DNA of 64,000 nucleotides, from positions 62,001-126,000 of the forward strand of contig CANOLV010000002.1 in assembly GCA_947567425.1 (NCBI GenBank), given 5' to 3'. The number at the start of each line of letters is the position of its first letter. Within the stretch, counting starts at the first letter, position 1. The notes beneath the pieces were generated by a model. The model had not been told where the DNA came from. It was given only the letters and a program-made list of their open reading frames with translations, and searched no databases. This DNA is from an uncultured Porphyromonadaceae bacterium. Lineage in GTDB: Bacteria; Bacteroidota; Bacteroidia; Bacteroidales; Muribaculaceae. The position numbers and the translations under genes were made by a program. Of this stretch, positions 44,280 through 52,282 are shown one piece after another.

Positions 44280-44831
44280 TTATGAAATAATGGCTATGAT
44301 TTTTGCCGGTTTGTCGCCTACGGCTCTCAATCCATGCTGACGGCGTGCATCAAACATTATGCTGTCGCCGGCTCTCAGGACAGACACTTTGCCCCCTATG
44401 GAGATTTCAAGCTCACCGTCGAGTACATAGTTGAATTCCTGTCCTTGATGGGTGTTTAAAGTCATCGGCTTTTCAGCGGGGCTCGGTTCTACAGTGACCA
44501 TGAACGGAGCCATTATGCGGTGCTGGAATCCGGAGGCCAAATCCTGATAACTGTAGGCCATGGTCCTCTCCACCTTCACGCCTTTTCCTGAGCGGGTGAT
44601 GTAATAGGAGTTCATCTTGGGTTCCTCGCCGAACATGATAGCGGTTAGTTCTATTCCGTATATTGAGGCGAGTCTATGCAGGAAGCTGACAGGTATATCC
44701 GCTTCGCCGCTTTCGTATGTGGCCAGTAGCACAGGCGTGACCTCGCACTGTTCGGCCATCTGTTCCAATGTCAGGTCCAGAGCGTCGCGCAGTCCTCTAA
44801 GTCTGTTGGCAACTTGCTTTATATGATCCAT
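44280..44831 (-). CDS. XRE-family regulator with cupin sensor domain
   Basis: 183 residues. The N-terminal helix-turn-helix (about 8-62) reads RLRGLRDALDLTLEQMAEQCEVTPVLLATYESGEADIPVSFLHRLA, a standard XRE fold. The C-terminal cupin barrel (about 105-183) has LNTHQGQEFNYVLDGELEISIGG and GDSIMFDARRQHGLRAVGD, holding the His and Glu of the metal or ligand site. Such proteins bind a small molecule and control nearby genes; the acyl-CoA synthetase downstream is the obvious target. A TAACTTTG box lies 44 bases upstream. Confidence 0.9.
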   Translation of the reverse strand: MDHIKQVANRLRGLRDALDLTLEQMAEQCEVTPVLLATYESGEADIPVSFLHRLASIYGIELTAIMFGEEPKMNSYYITRSGKGVKVERTMAYSYQDLASGFQHRIMAPFMVTVEPSPAEKPMTLNTHQGQEFNYVLDGELEISIGGKVSVLRAGDSIMFDARRQHGLRAVGDKPAKIIAIIS

Positions 44832-44874
44832 CGTTATTATTAGAAATCTAAATGTATTACCAGTTGAAGCGTGG

Positions 44875-44911
44875 CAAAGTTAATTATATTATTTTTTATT
44901 TAACCACCAAA
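44875..44911 (-). promoter_or_regulatory. Promoter of the cupin regulator
   Basis: On the minus strand TTTG (44911-44908) and TAACTTTG (44882-44875) are 25 bases apart, slightly wide. The start codon at 44831 is 44 bases on. Confidence 0.5.
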
Positions 44912-44997
44912 TGTTTATAAAGTTTGACATTTTGCACACAAAAATGACGGTTTGTGCAATATCCGGCTGTCAAAATGATAAGGAAAGCGAATAAAAA

Positions 44998-45034
44998 AAG
45001 TGTCCGCGACATCAGTCGGATGCCGCAGACACTT
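44998..45034 (-). terminator. Terminator of the arabinofuranosidase gene
   Basis: AAGTGTCCGCGACATC (44998-45013) faces GATGCCGCAGACACTT (45019-45034), with two imperfect pairs and a 5-base loop. On the minus strand it is followed by TTTTTTATTCG. It starts 23 bases after the enzyme's stop. Confidence 0.75.
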
Positions 45035-45056
45035 GAAATATAAGAGCTATTGGAAT

Positions 45057-47603
45057 TTACTCTTGTGAAGTGGGTATTCTAAGTATAGTGAACGAGTTAG
45101 GCTCGAAAGTATACTTGAAGTATTTGCCGAACTTGTCAAATGCGGTGTTGATCGGGACGATCTTTGTGGCCTCCGCAAAGCTGTTCTCGTCCTCTACTGA
45201 AGCTGACGAGAGTGTTGTCACGGTGCCCTTGCTGTCTACCTTCGAGCAGTTCAGGCGTATATCGGCAGTGAAAGGAGCGTTGTTGCCGTTGACCACCTTG
45301 ATGATGGTTTCACCGGTGGCTTCGTCGTAGCCGGCGAGTGCGTAGTGCTTGGTGAGCATTTCGACTTCCTCTGACAATATCTCTTTTCCGTCGATAAAGC
45401 ATGTCGCCTTGCCTGCTTCGTCAAAGTCGACGCGTACTTTGTACCATTGTCCGGGCACGATGTCGAACTTCACGCCGTTGTCGCCTCTCCAGCCCGACAT
45501 GCCGTCGGTGCGGCGGGCGATGCCTACCTTTGATTCGCGGCCCATAGAGCCGAGATTGAGCGAGAACGAATTTTTGTTGTTGTCATCGGCTCCGAATATA
45601 AGCGACGGGTAGACGGTCACTGAGTCGATCTGTTCCGGATTGCGTCGCGACGGGCGTCCTTCCCTTACGGCACATGCCTCGAATTCGATGCTTCCGCTCT
45701 TGAAATTGAGATCCTTGAGCAGTTTTGCAGTGGGATTTCTCATCCATCGGGCTACGGTGGTGTCAGGTTCGATTACGGCGAATTCGGAGAAGTCTGCCGA
45801 CTCGGCCAATACGTTGCCATCCTTGTCCGACACTTTCAGGTTACGGTATTGTCCGGCGGTGTTGTCGCCTGTTATGCCTATATATCCTTCTGTGGGCGAA
45901 GGCAGCATTTCTGTCATCACAGTCTCCAGATTATATGTCGGGACATTGTGGCTGAACATCTGCTGCACATAGTATGATGCACGTCCTACCACAGAGTCAC
46001 TCTTGGCCCATATAAGGTTTGTGGCCCAGTCGCGGTGGTTGCTGTTTTCGATCAGCGGAGCGTATGATGCAATCTTGACGAGGTCGCCGTTGCGCTCCAT
46101 TCCTGAGATGAAAGCTGCTTCTGCAAGCGCGGCGTCGAGATTGCCCGGACCTACGCCCTGGTTGACAGCATATTCGCCTACATAAACATCGTATTTGCCT
46201 CTTTCAACGGAGTCAAACAGATGGTCGTTCTCGTAGAAATAGAGAGGATTTACATACCAGTGCGGGTCGATCATGTCGACCTTGTCGAGCAGGTCCAGAC
46301 GGTTGTTGAGTCCGAATGTGCAGATAAATGTAATTTCAGGATATTTCTCTTTCAGAACCTTGTAGAGCTGATTGTAGCGTTCGGCATACACGTCGGCCCA
46401 CTGTTCGTTGCCAAGCTCGACATAGGTGAGTTTGAAAGGTTCGGGATGTCCTGCCTCGGCACGTTTGGCTCCCCATTTGGTGGTGACGTCGCCCTGCGCA
46501 TATTCGATAGCGTCCTCGATGTCCTGCAGCACGGGTGCCATGTCGGTCGTGAAGTCGCCGTTACGGAAATCGCAGGAGAGTCCTACGTTGGCCACAAACA
46601 TAGGATCGGCGCCTATGTCCTCGCAGAACTGGAGGAATTCATGGTAGCCGAATCCCCAGGTGCAGTGGTAGTTCCAAAGAATCCATTCGCTGTGGCGCTG
46701 CATGGGGTCGCCGAGGGTATTTTTCCACTTCACGCGGTTGTCATAAGTGGCACCTTCCACGATACATCCGCCCGGCCAGCGAACGAATCCCGGCTTTAGG
46801 TCGGCGAGCATTTGTGCCACGTCGGCACGCATACCGTTTTTCCTGTTCTTGAAAGTCTTTTCGGGGAAAAGCGATACATAGTCCACACGGACATTTCCGG
46901 GTGCGTCGAAGAGCAGACGGAATTTAGCCTTTCCGTCAGTGGCATCGGGGGTGAGCGTAGCGGTATATTCTGTCCATCCGCTTCCGGGAGTGATGTCGAA
47001 TGACTTTGAGGCGATGACATTTCCGTCGGCAGAGAGCATTTCTGCCTTCAATCCGCCTTTATATGACTCTGGGTTGAGGTAGAAGCGCAGGTCGTAATTG
47101 TCGCCTTTGACTGCCGATATTCCCCAATATCCGTCGTTGATTAGCGACGTATTGGTTCCGGCCATTTTCAGAAGCATGTGGTTGGGAGTGTTCGGATGCA
47201 GGGGTTTGTCGCTTACGATCGAGTGTGAAGCGTCGCCCTCGACGTGCCATCCGATCATTTCGAGCGAGTCTTTGTCCCATTTTACTTTCCAGTCATGTAT
47301 GCGTCCGTCGCCATACGAGGGTTTGTGCGGAGCCACGGCATATCCGTCTTTGTATACGGTTCCCGACGGGAGTACGCCCTCTTCAAAATTGCGGTTGCGA
47401 ATAAGCTCGCCGTACAGACCTCCGTCGCCCGAATGGTTGATTTCCTCGAAGAAGATACCATACATTTTAGGGTTGACTTCGGCCCCTTTCTTAGTGTAAT
47501 CCACAATGATTTCCGCCTGTGGTTCCGGGCTGTTTCCGGAGCATGACGCGAATGTCGCCGCGACTGCGGCAGCATAAAGCAAATTTCGGCACTTGTGATC
47601 CAT
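45057..47603 (-). CDS. Alpha-L-arabinofuranosidase lipoprotein (GH51-like)
   Basis: 848 residues. A signal peptide with lipobox (TFASC, Cys at about 21) anchors it to a membrane. Domain order: an N-terminal beta region (MYGIFFEEINHSGDGGLYGELIRNR, about 48-71), a carbohydrate-binding-like insert (about 115-240), the catalytic barrel with GGCIVEG, the acid-base Glu400 in ELGNEQW and the nucleophile Glu477 in VGEYAV, then a concanavalin-like insert (about 610-740) and the C-terminal all-beta domain. GH51 enzymes cut arabinose side chains from plant polysaccharides. No SusC/SusD pair is adjacent. It is a single-gene unit on the minus strand. Confidence 0.92.
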   Translation of the reverse strand: MDHKCRNLLYAAAVAATFASCSGNSPEPQAEIIVDYTKKGAEVNPKMYGIFFEEINHSGDGGLYGELIRNRNFEEGVLPSGTVYKDGYAVAPHKPSYGDGRIHDWKVKWDKDSLEMIGWHVEGDASHSIVSDKPLHPNTPNHMLLKMAGTNTSLINDGYWGISAVKGDNYDLRFYLNPESYKGGLKAEMLSADGNVIASKSFDITPGSGWTEYTATLTPDATDGKAKFRLLFDAPGNVRVDYVSLFPEKTFKNRKNGMRADVAQMLADLKPGFVRWPGGCIVEGATYDNRVKWKNTLGDPMQRHSEWILWNYHCTWGFGYHEFLQFCEDIGADPMFVANVGLSCDFRNGDFTTDMAPVLQDIEDAIEYAQGDVTTKWGAKRAEAGHPEPFKLTYVELGNEQWADVYAERYNQLYKVLKEKYPEITFICTFGLNNRLDLLDKVDMIDPHWYVNPLYFYENDHLFDSVERGKYDVYVGEYAVNQGVGPGNLDAALAEAAFISGMERNGDLVKIASYAPLIENSNHRDWATNLIWAKSDSVVGRASYYVQQMFSHNVPTYNLETVMTEMLPSPTEGYIGITGDNTAGQYRNLKVSDKDGNVLAESADFSEFAVIEPDTTVARWMRNPTAKLLKDLNFKSGSIEFEACAVREGRPSRRNPEQIDSVTVYPSLIFGADDNNKNSFSLNLGSMGRESKVGIARRTDGMSGWRGDNGVKFDIVPGQWYKVRVDFDEAGKATCFIDGKEILSEEVEMLTKHYALAGYDEATGETIIKVVNGNNAPFTADIRLNCSKVDSKGTVTTLSSASVEDENSFAEATKIVPINTAFDKFGKYFKYTFEPNSFTILRIPTSQE

Positions 47604-47786
47604 GATGTAAATTTGGTTATGTAGTTTAGGTTGATAAAAAATCTTAGACTTGATAATACCGAAAAGGTTTAACCGTATTATAAAAAATTCGCCAAAAATA
47701 AATCAAAAAGGTTTAATCACCTGTGCTGATGGGTCTATATGCGATAAAAATGGGGTCTGCCTGCCTTAATTATGGTGAATTATTGC

Positions 47787-47794
47787 TAACTTTG
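47787..47794 (+). promoter_or_regulatory. -7 box of carB
   Basis: TAACTTTG, an exact match, ends 22 bases before the ATG at 47817. A matching TTTG is not seen. The short leader leaves no room for an attenuator. Confidence 0.55.
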
Positions 47795-47816
47795 CCGAAA
47801 TACTACACTTACAGAT

Positions 47817-50800
47817 ATGAAAAAGGTTTTGCTATTGGGCTCGGGCGCTCTTAAGATTGGGCAAGCGGGCGAATTTGACTACTCAGGTTCACAAGCTCTG
47901 AAGGCTCTGCGCGAAGAGGGCATTTCGACTGTGTTAATCAATCCGAACATTGCTACGATACAGACTTCCGAAGGGGTTGCCGACCAGGTATATTTCCTGC
48001 CGATAACTCCTTATTTTGTGGAAGAGGTCATAAAGAAGGAGCGTCCTGACGGAATCCTTTTGGCTTTTGGCGGTCAGACCGCGCTCAACTGCGGAACTGA
48101 ACTTTATCTGAGCGGTGTTCTCGACAAGTATGGAGTCAAGGTGCTCGGCACATCGGTAGAGGCTATTATGATCACCGAGGACCGTGACCTGTTCGTTAAG
48201 AAACTTAATGAAATAGACATAAAGACTCCCGTTTCGCAGGCTGTTGAGTCGATTGAGGATGCCATCGAGGTGGCACACCGGATCGGATATCCTGTGATGG
48301 TTCGTTCGGGTTACGCTCTCGGCGGTCTCGGATCGGGCATCTGCAATAATGACGAGGAGTTTGTCAAGCATTGCGAAAGCGCATTGGCCTATTCCAAGCA
48401 GATTCTTGTGGAAGAGTCGCTGAAAGGCTGGAAGGAGATCGAATTTGAGGTTATCCGCGATGCCAACGACCACTGCTTCACCGTAGTGCCTATGGAGAAT
48501 TTTGACCCGCTGGGCATACATACCGGTGAGTCGATAGTGGTGGCTCCGATCGTGTCGCTGACTCCGGAGCAGATCAAGATGCTTGAGGATATAGCCACCA
48601 GAGTGGTGCGCCACATCGGCATAGTGGGCGAATGCAACATCCAGTATGCCTTCAACGCCGAGACCAACGACTATCGTATCATAGAGATCAACGCCCGTCT
48701 GAGCCGTTCGTCGGCACTTGCATCGAAGGCCTCGGGCTATCCTTTGGCTTTCGTGGCCGCCAAGCTTGCGCTCGGATATACGCTCGACCAGATCGGCGAG
48801 ATGGGAACTCCGAATTCGGCTTATGTGGCTCCTTCGGTCGACTATATGATAGTGAAGATACCTCGCTGGGACCTTACGAAATTCATCGGGGTCGACCGCG
48901 AGATCGGTTCTTCGATGAAGTCTGTGGGCGAGATTATGTCCATAGGCAAGTCATTTGAAGAGATCATACAGAAAGGTCTGCGCATGATAGGCCAGGGAAT
49001 GCACGGTTTTGTAGGCAATAACGACATCCGGTTCGACGATGTGGAGCACGCATTGTCGCATCCTACCGACATGCGTGTGTTTGCCATAGCACAGGCTCTT
49101 GAAGAGGGCTACGGCATCGACCGCATAGTCGAGCTGACCAAGATCGACCGCTGGTTCATCGAGCGCCTTAATAATATAGTGCAGTTCTCGCATGTGCTTA
49201 AGGGCTATGACAAGATCGAGGACATCAACCGCGAGGTGCTCCACGAGGCCAAGCGTCTCGGATTCTCCGACTTCCAGATAGCCCGTCTGGTAGAGTCGCC
49301 CGAAGGTACTATGGAGGCTGAGGTGCTCCGTGTGCGTGCCCACCGCAAGGCTCTCGATGTGACTCCTAAAGTTCGCCGTATCAACACTGTGGCATCTGAA
49401 TATCCCGACCTCACCAACTATCTGTACGTGACTTACGGTGCCGATGCCAATTCAATACCTTACGACCTCAATGCAGGCAATAATATTATAGTGCTCGGTT
49501 CGGGTGCCTACCGTATCGGAAGCTCTGTCGAGTTTGACTGGTGTTCGGTCAACGCCGCCACCACATGCCGCAAGCTCGGCTATAAGTCGATAATGATCAA
49601 CTACAATCCGGAGACCGTGTCGACCGACTACGACATGTGCGACCGTCTGTATTTCGACGAACTTAGCTTCGAGCGTGTCATGGACATCATAGATCTTGAA
49701 GCTCCGCGCGGAGTGATCGTCAGCGTGGGAGGTCAGATTCCCAATAATCTGGCCATGAAGCTGCATCGCCGCCATGTGCCTATTCTCGGCACTTCGCCCA
49801 TATCCATCGACCGCGCCGAAAACCGTCATAAATTCTCTGCCATGCTCGACCAGCTCGGCATCGACCAGCCGCGCTGGAAGGAGCTGACCACTACCGAGGA
49901 TATCGACAATTTCATCGACGAAGTAGGCTTCCCGGTACTCATTCGTCCGAGCTACGTGCTTTCAGGAGCAGCCATGAATGTCTGCTACGACTATGAGCAG
50001 ATGCACCGTTTCCTCGGCCAGGCGGCGAAAGTGTCCAAGGAATTCCCTGTCGTTGTGTCGGAGTTCCTTCAGAATGCCAAGGAGATTGAGTTTGACGCTG
50101 TGGCACGCAACGGCGAGATCGTCGAATATGCCATTTCCGAGCATATCGAATATGCCGGCGTACACTCCGGTGATGCCACCCTCGTCTTCCCTGCGCAGAA
50201 GATATATATGGCCACAGCACGCCGCATAAAGCGCATCAGCGCCAAGATAGCCAAGGAACTGAACATCTCCGGTCCGTTCAACATACAGTATCTCGCCAAG
50301 GACAACGATGTCAAGGTGATAGAGTGCAATCTGCGTGCGTCGCGTTCGTTCCCGTTCGTCAGCAAGGTGCTCAAGCATAATTTCATAAACACCGCCACCC
50401 GTATCATGCTCGGCGAAAAGGTTGAGCCTATCAACTCTTCGACTTTCGACATCGACTACATCGGAGTCAAAGCGTCGCAGTTCTCGTTCGCACGTCTGCA
50501 TAAGGCCGACCCAGTGCTCGGAGTAGACATGTCGTCGACGGGTGAGGTGGGATGTCTTGGCAAGGACTTTGACGAAGCGTTGCTCAACGCCATGGTTTCA
50601 GTCGGTCACCACGTGCCCAAGGATGCCGTACTCGTAAGTTCCGGCGATGTCCGCGGTAAGGTGGACATGCTCGATGCCTGCCGTGCACTCTTCGACAACG
50701 GTTATAAGATTTACGCCACAGAAGGTACGGCCAAGTTCCTTAACAACAATGGCATCGACGCACAGCCCGTATGCTGGCCCGATGAAGAGGGCGAGAATGT

Positions 50801-51017
50801 GCTCGACCTTATTGCCCGTCATGGTGTAGACCTTGTGATCAATATTCCTAAGAATCATACCAAGCGCGAGCTTACCAACGGCTACCGCATACGTAGATGG
50901 GCCATCGACCATAATATCCCCTTGCTCACCAACGCCCGTTTGGCCGGAGCTTTCGTTAAGGCATTTATCAACAAGCCGGTTGAAAGCATCGCTATCACCC
51001 CTTGGAAAGAGTACTAA
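47817..51017 (+). CDS. carB: Carbamoyl phosphate synthase large subunit
   Basis: 1066 residues, normal length. It makes carbamoyl phosphate for arginine and pyrimidines from ammonia, bicarbonate and two ATP. Two homologous ATP-grasp halves are seen: the first opens KKVLLLGSGALKIGQAGEFDYSGSQAL (about 2-28), the second has NIIVLGSGAYRIGSSVEFDW (about 557). EINARLSRSSALASKASGYPLA (about 291-312) and ECNLRASRSFPFVSKV (about 835) are the paired metal-binding segments. The last about 140 residues form the MGS-like regulatory domain. carA, the glutaminase subunit gene, is not adjacent. A strong terminator follows. Confidence 0.97.
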   Translation: MKKVLLLGSGALKIGQAGEFDYSGSQALKALREEGISTVLINPNIATIQTSEGVADQVYFLPITPYFVEEVIKKERPDGILLAFGGQTALNCGTELYLSGVLDKYGVKVLGTSVEAIMITEDRDLFVKKLNEIDIKTPVSQAVESIEDAIEVAHRIGYPVMVRSGYALGGLGSGICNNDEEFVKHCESALAYSKQILVEESLKGWKEIEFEVIRDANDHCFTVVPMENFDPLGIHTGESIVVAPIVSLTPEQIKMLEDIATRVVRHIGIVGECNIQYAFNAETNDYRIIEINARLSRSSALASKASGYPLAFVAAKLALGYTLDQIGEMGTPNSAYVAPSVDYMIVKIPRWDLTKFIGVDREIGSSMKSVGEIMSIGKSFEEIIQKGLRMIGQGMHGFVGNNDIRFDDVEHALSHPTDMRVFAIAQALEEGYGIDRIVELTKIDRWFIERLNNIVQFSHVLKGYDKIEDINREVLHEAKRLGFSDFQIARLVESPEGTMEAEVLRVRAHRKALDVTPKVRRINTVASEYPDLTNYLYVTYGADANSIPYDLNAGNNIIVLGSGAYRIGSSVEFDWCSVNAATTCRKLGYKSIMINYNPETVSTDYDMCDRLYFDELSFERVMDIIDLEAPRGVIVSVGGQIPNNLAMKLHRRHVPILGTSPISIDRAENRHKFSAMLDQLGIDQPRWKELTTTEDIDNFIDEVGFPVLIRPSYVLSGAAMNVCYDYEQMHRFLGQAAKVSKEFPVVVSEFLQNAKEIEFDAVARNGEIVEYAISEHIEYAGVHSGDATLVFPAQKIYMATARRIKRISAKIAKELNISGPFNIQYLAKDNDVKVIECNLRASRSFPFVSKVLKHNFINTATRIMLGEKVEPINSSTFDIDYIGVKASQFSFARLHKADPVLGVDMSSTGEVGCLGKDFDEALLNAMVSVGHHVPKDAVLVSSGDVRGKVDMLDACRALFDNGYKIYATEGTAKFLNNNGIDAQPVCWPDEEGENVLDLIARHGVDLVINIPKNHTKRELTNGYRIRRWAIDHNIPLLTNARLAGAFVKAFINKPVESIAITPWKEY

Positions 51018-51045
51018 TAAGTAGTCAGGACTAAACCTGATAATC

Positions 51046-51085
51046 AAGCCGGAGAGTGCATTAATTTCGCTCTCCGGCTTTTTTT
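51046..51085 (+). terminator. Intrinsic terminator of carB
   Basis: AAGCCGGAGAG (51046-51056) pairs with CTCTCCGGCTT (51070-51080), 13-base loop, followed by TTTTT. Textbook form. Confidence 0.88.
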
Positions 51086-51110
51086 CCGGCCTAACCGGAC
51101 CCCGTCGCAG

Positions 51111-51127
51111 GATGTCCGCAGGACATC
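51111..51127. other. Short perfect hairpin downstream of carB
   Basis: GATGTCC (51111-51117) and GGACATC (51121-51127) with loop GCA. It lies in the carB terminator region but has no T-run. Role unclear. Confidence 0.35.
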
Positions 51128-51229
51128 GGTTGTAGAATATATGATGGCTACAATTGTCATCATCACTCCTTAACGGCCACATCGTGGTCGCACTGTTACT
51201 GAAAATATGTTGTAAAACATGTGGTTTAA

Positions 51230-51261
51230 CTTGGAAATCTTTTCTCTATGCCATATATTTG
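51230..51261 (+). promoter_or_regulatory. Promoter of the truncated secreted-protein gene
   Basis: CTTG (51230-51233, one base off TTTG) and TATATTTG (51254-51261) lie 20 bases apart. The ATG at 51324 is 62 bases on. A good promoter driving a dead gene suggests recent loss of the coding part. Confidence 0.5.
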
Positions 51262-51323
51262 CAAAAATGTGCGATAACTACGTAGTTTATCCCACATACC
51301 CATCACCCTTAATCCCATCACCG

Positions 51324-51413
51324 ATGAAAGCCAATCATCTCCTCCTCGCCGCCACCCTCGTCGTGGCCATCGCATCCCCCCAGGTTTCAGTGTCGGAACT
51401 TGTCGGTCCATAA
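51324..51413 (+). pseudogene. Remnant of a secreted-protein gene (signal peptide only)
   Basis: ATG at 51324 opens 29 codons: a perfect signal peptide (MKANHLLLAATLVVAIASPQ) and nine further residues, ending at TAA 51411-51413. A promoter precedes it (51230-51261). Nothing like a mature domain follows in any frame before the next gene at 51565, so the 3' part was probably deleted. A very short secreted peptide is the other reading. Confidence 0.45.
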
Positions 51414-51564
51414 ACTGCATCTACCTTGGGGAGCTATACAGTGGTATGAAAGAGAAGCTAATATCTTTTCATATTCATATTTTACGACATTGAAAAGACC
51501 TTTTAAGTGGGATGATGTACGGAATCCTTTTTCCACTAATGGTTACTAAATATAAATTGTTACG

Positions 51565-52206
51565 ATGAAGAAATGGGTTGTATTATTGGTCCTGATCTTT
51601 TGCTCAATGGCATCAAGGGGATACGCTTCCGAGCCGGCAGATACTATCGTTCTTTCTGAAACGGAAGAAAAACAGATGAACTTTCATAGATGGCTATTGT
51701 CAATTGGGGCTATAAATCGACTTGACAGTCATATCGCCGGGAGTGCTTTTGCTGAAATCCATGTTCAGTTGTTGAGAAATATCTTCTTAGGATTGTACAC
51801 CGGGATAGAGCGGATCTCAATAGATTGCTCTACTGATAGTTATTCTGCGATTGTCGATGGTACTGATGTGGGAGTGTCGATTTTGTATATGATGCCTCCG
51901 AAACTTAGATGGAAACGTATAGATTTAGGCCTATGGGGACAAGTCGGGTATCATAGACTGTCGGGAAATCCTTCGTTGTTATATGAATCCGAGGAAAAGA
52001 CTTATAATCCGGGTAAATATCGTCTAAATCCGGATTTTCTTAAGTGCGATTTAGGCATGTATATTAAATGGCGTGGAATTTACCTTGCCACGGCATATTC
52101 CTTAAGCAACATAGATATGCATCCCTACGGTAGCGGGAGAAAGAGCGGAGTATTCCGCAAACCATCCCTCCATGGATTGTCGCTGATGATAAGGTTCGGA
52201 ATATGA
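51565..52206 (+). CDS. Outer-membrane-type protein of unknown function
   Basis: 213 residues with a signal peptide (about 1-22, cut after YA). The mature chain is made of amphipathic beta strands with aromatic girdles (LLRNIFLGLYTGIERI, IDLGLWGQVGYHRL, CDLGMYIKWRGIYLATAYSL) and ends in the strand LSLMIRFGI, which has the look of an outer-membrane barrel end. It resembles small 8-strand barrels or DUF3575-like proteins, but I cannot fix the family. Composition is AT-richer than carB. It converges on tamL; a hairpin lies between. Confidence 0.75.
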   Translation: MKKWVVLLVLIFCSMASRGYASEPADTIVLSETEEKQMNFHRWLLSIGAINRLDSHIAGSAFAEIHVQLLRNIFLGLYTGIERISIDCSTDSYSAIVDGTDVGVSILYMMPPKLRWKRIDLGLWGQVGYHRLSGNPSLLYESEEKTYNPGKYRLNPDFLKCDLGMYIKWRGIYLATAYSLSNIDMHPYGSGRKSGVFRKPSLHGLSLMIRFGI

Positions 52207-52244
52207 TATGATAGCGGATTATACTCCGGAGTCCACCTTCCGTA

Positions 52245-52273
52245 TGCCTGCCGACGCAGATGTGCGGCAGGCA
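52245..52273. terminator. Hairpin between convergent genes
   Basis: TGCCTGCCG (52245-52253) and CGGCAGGCA (52265-52273) form a perfect 9-base stem with an 11-base loop, between the + gene ending at 52206 and tamL ending at 52283. Confidence 0.5.
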
Positions 52274-52282
52274 ATGGCGCCG

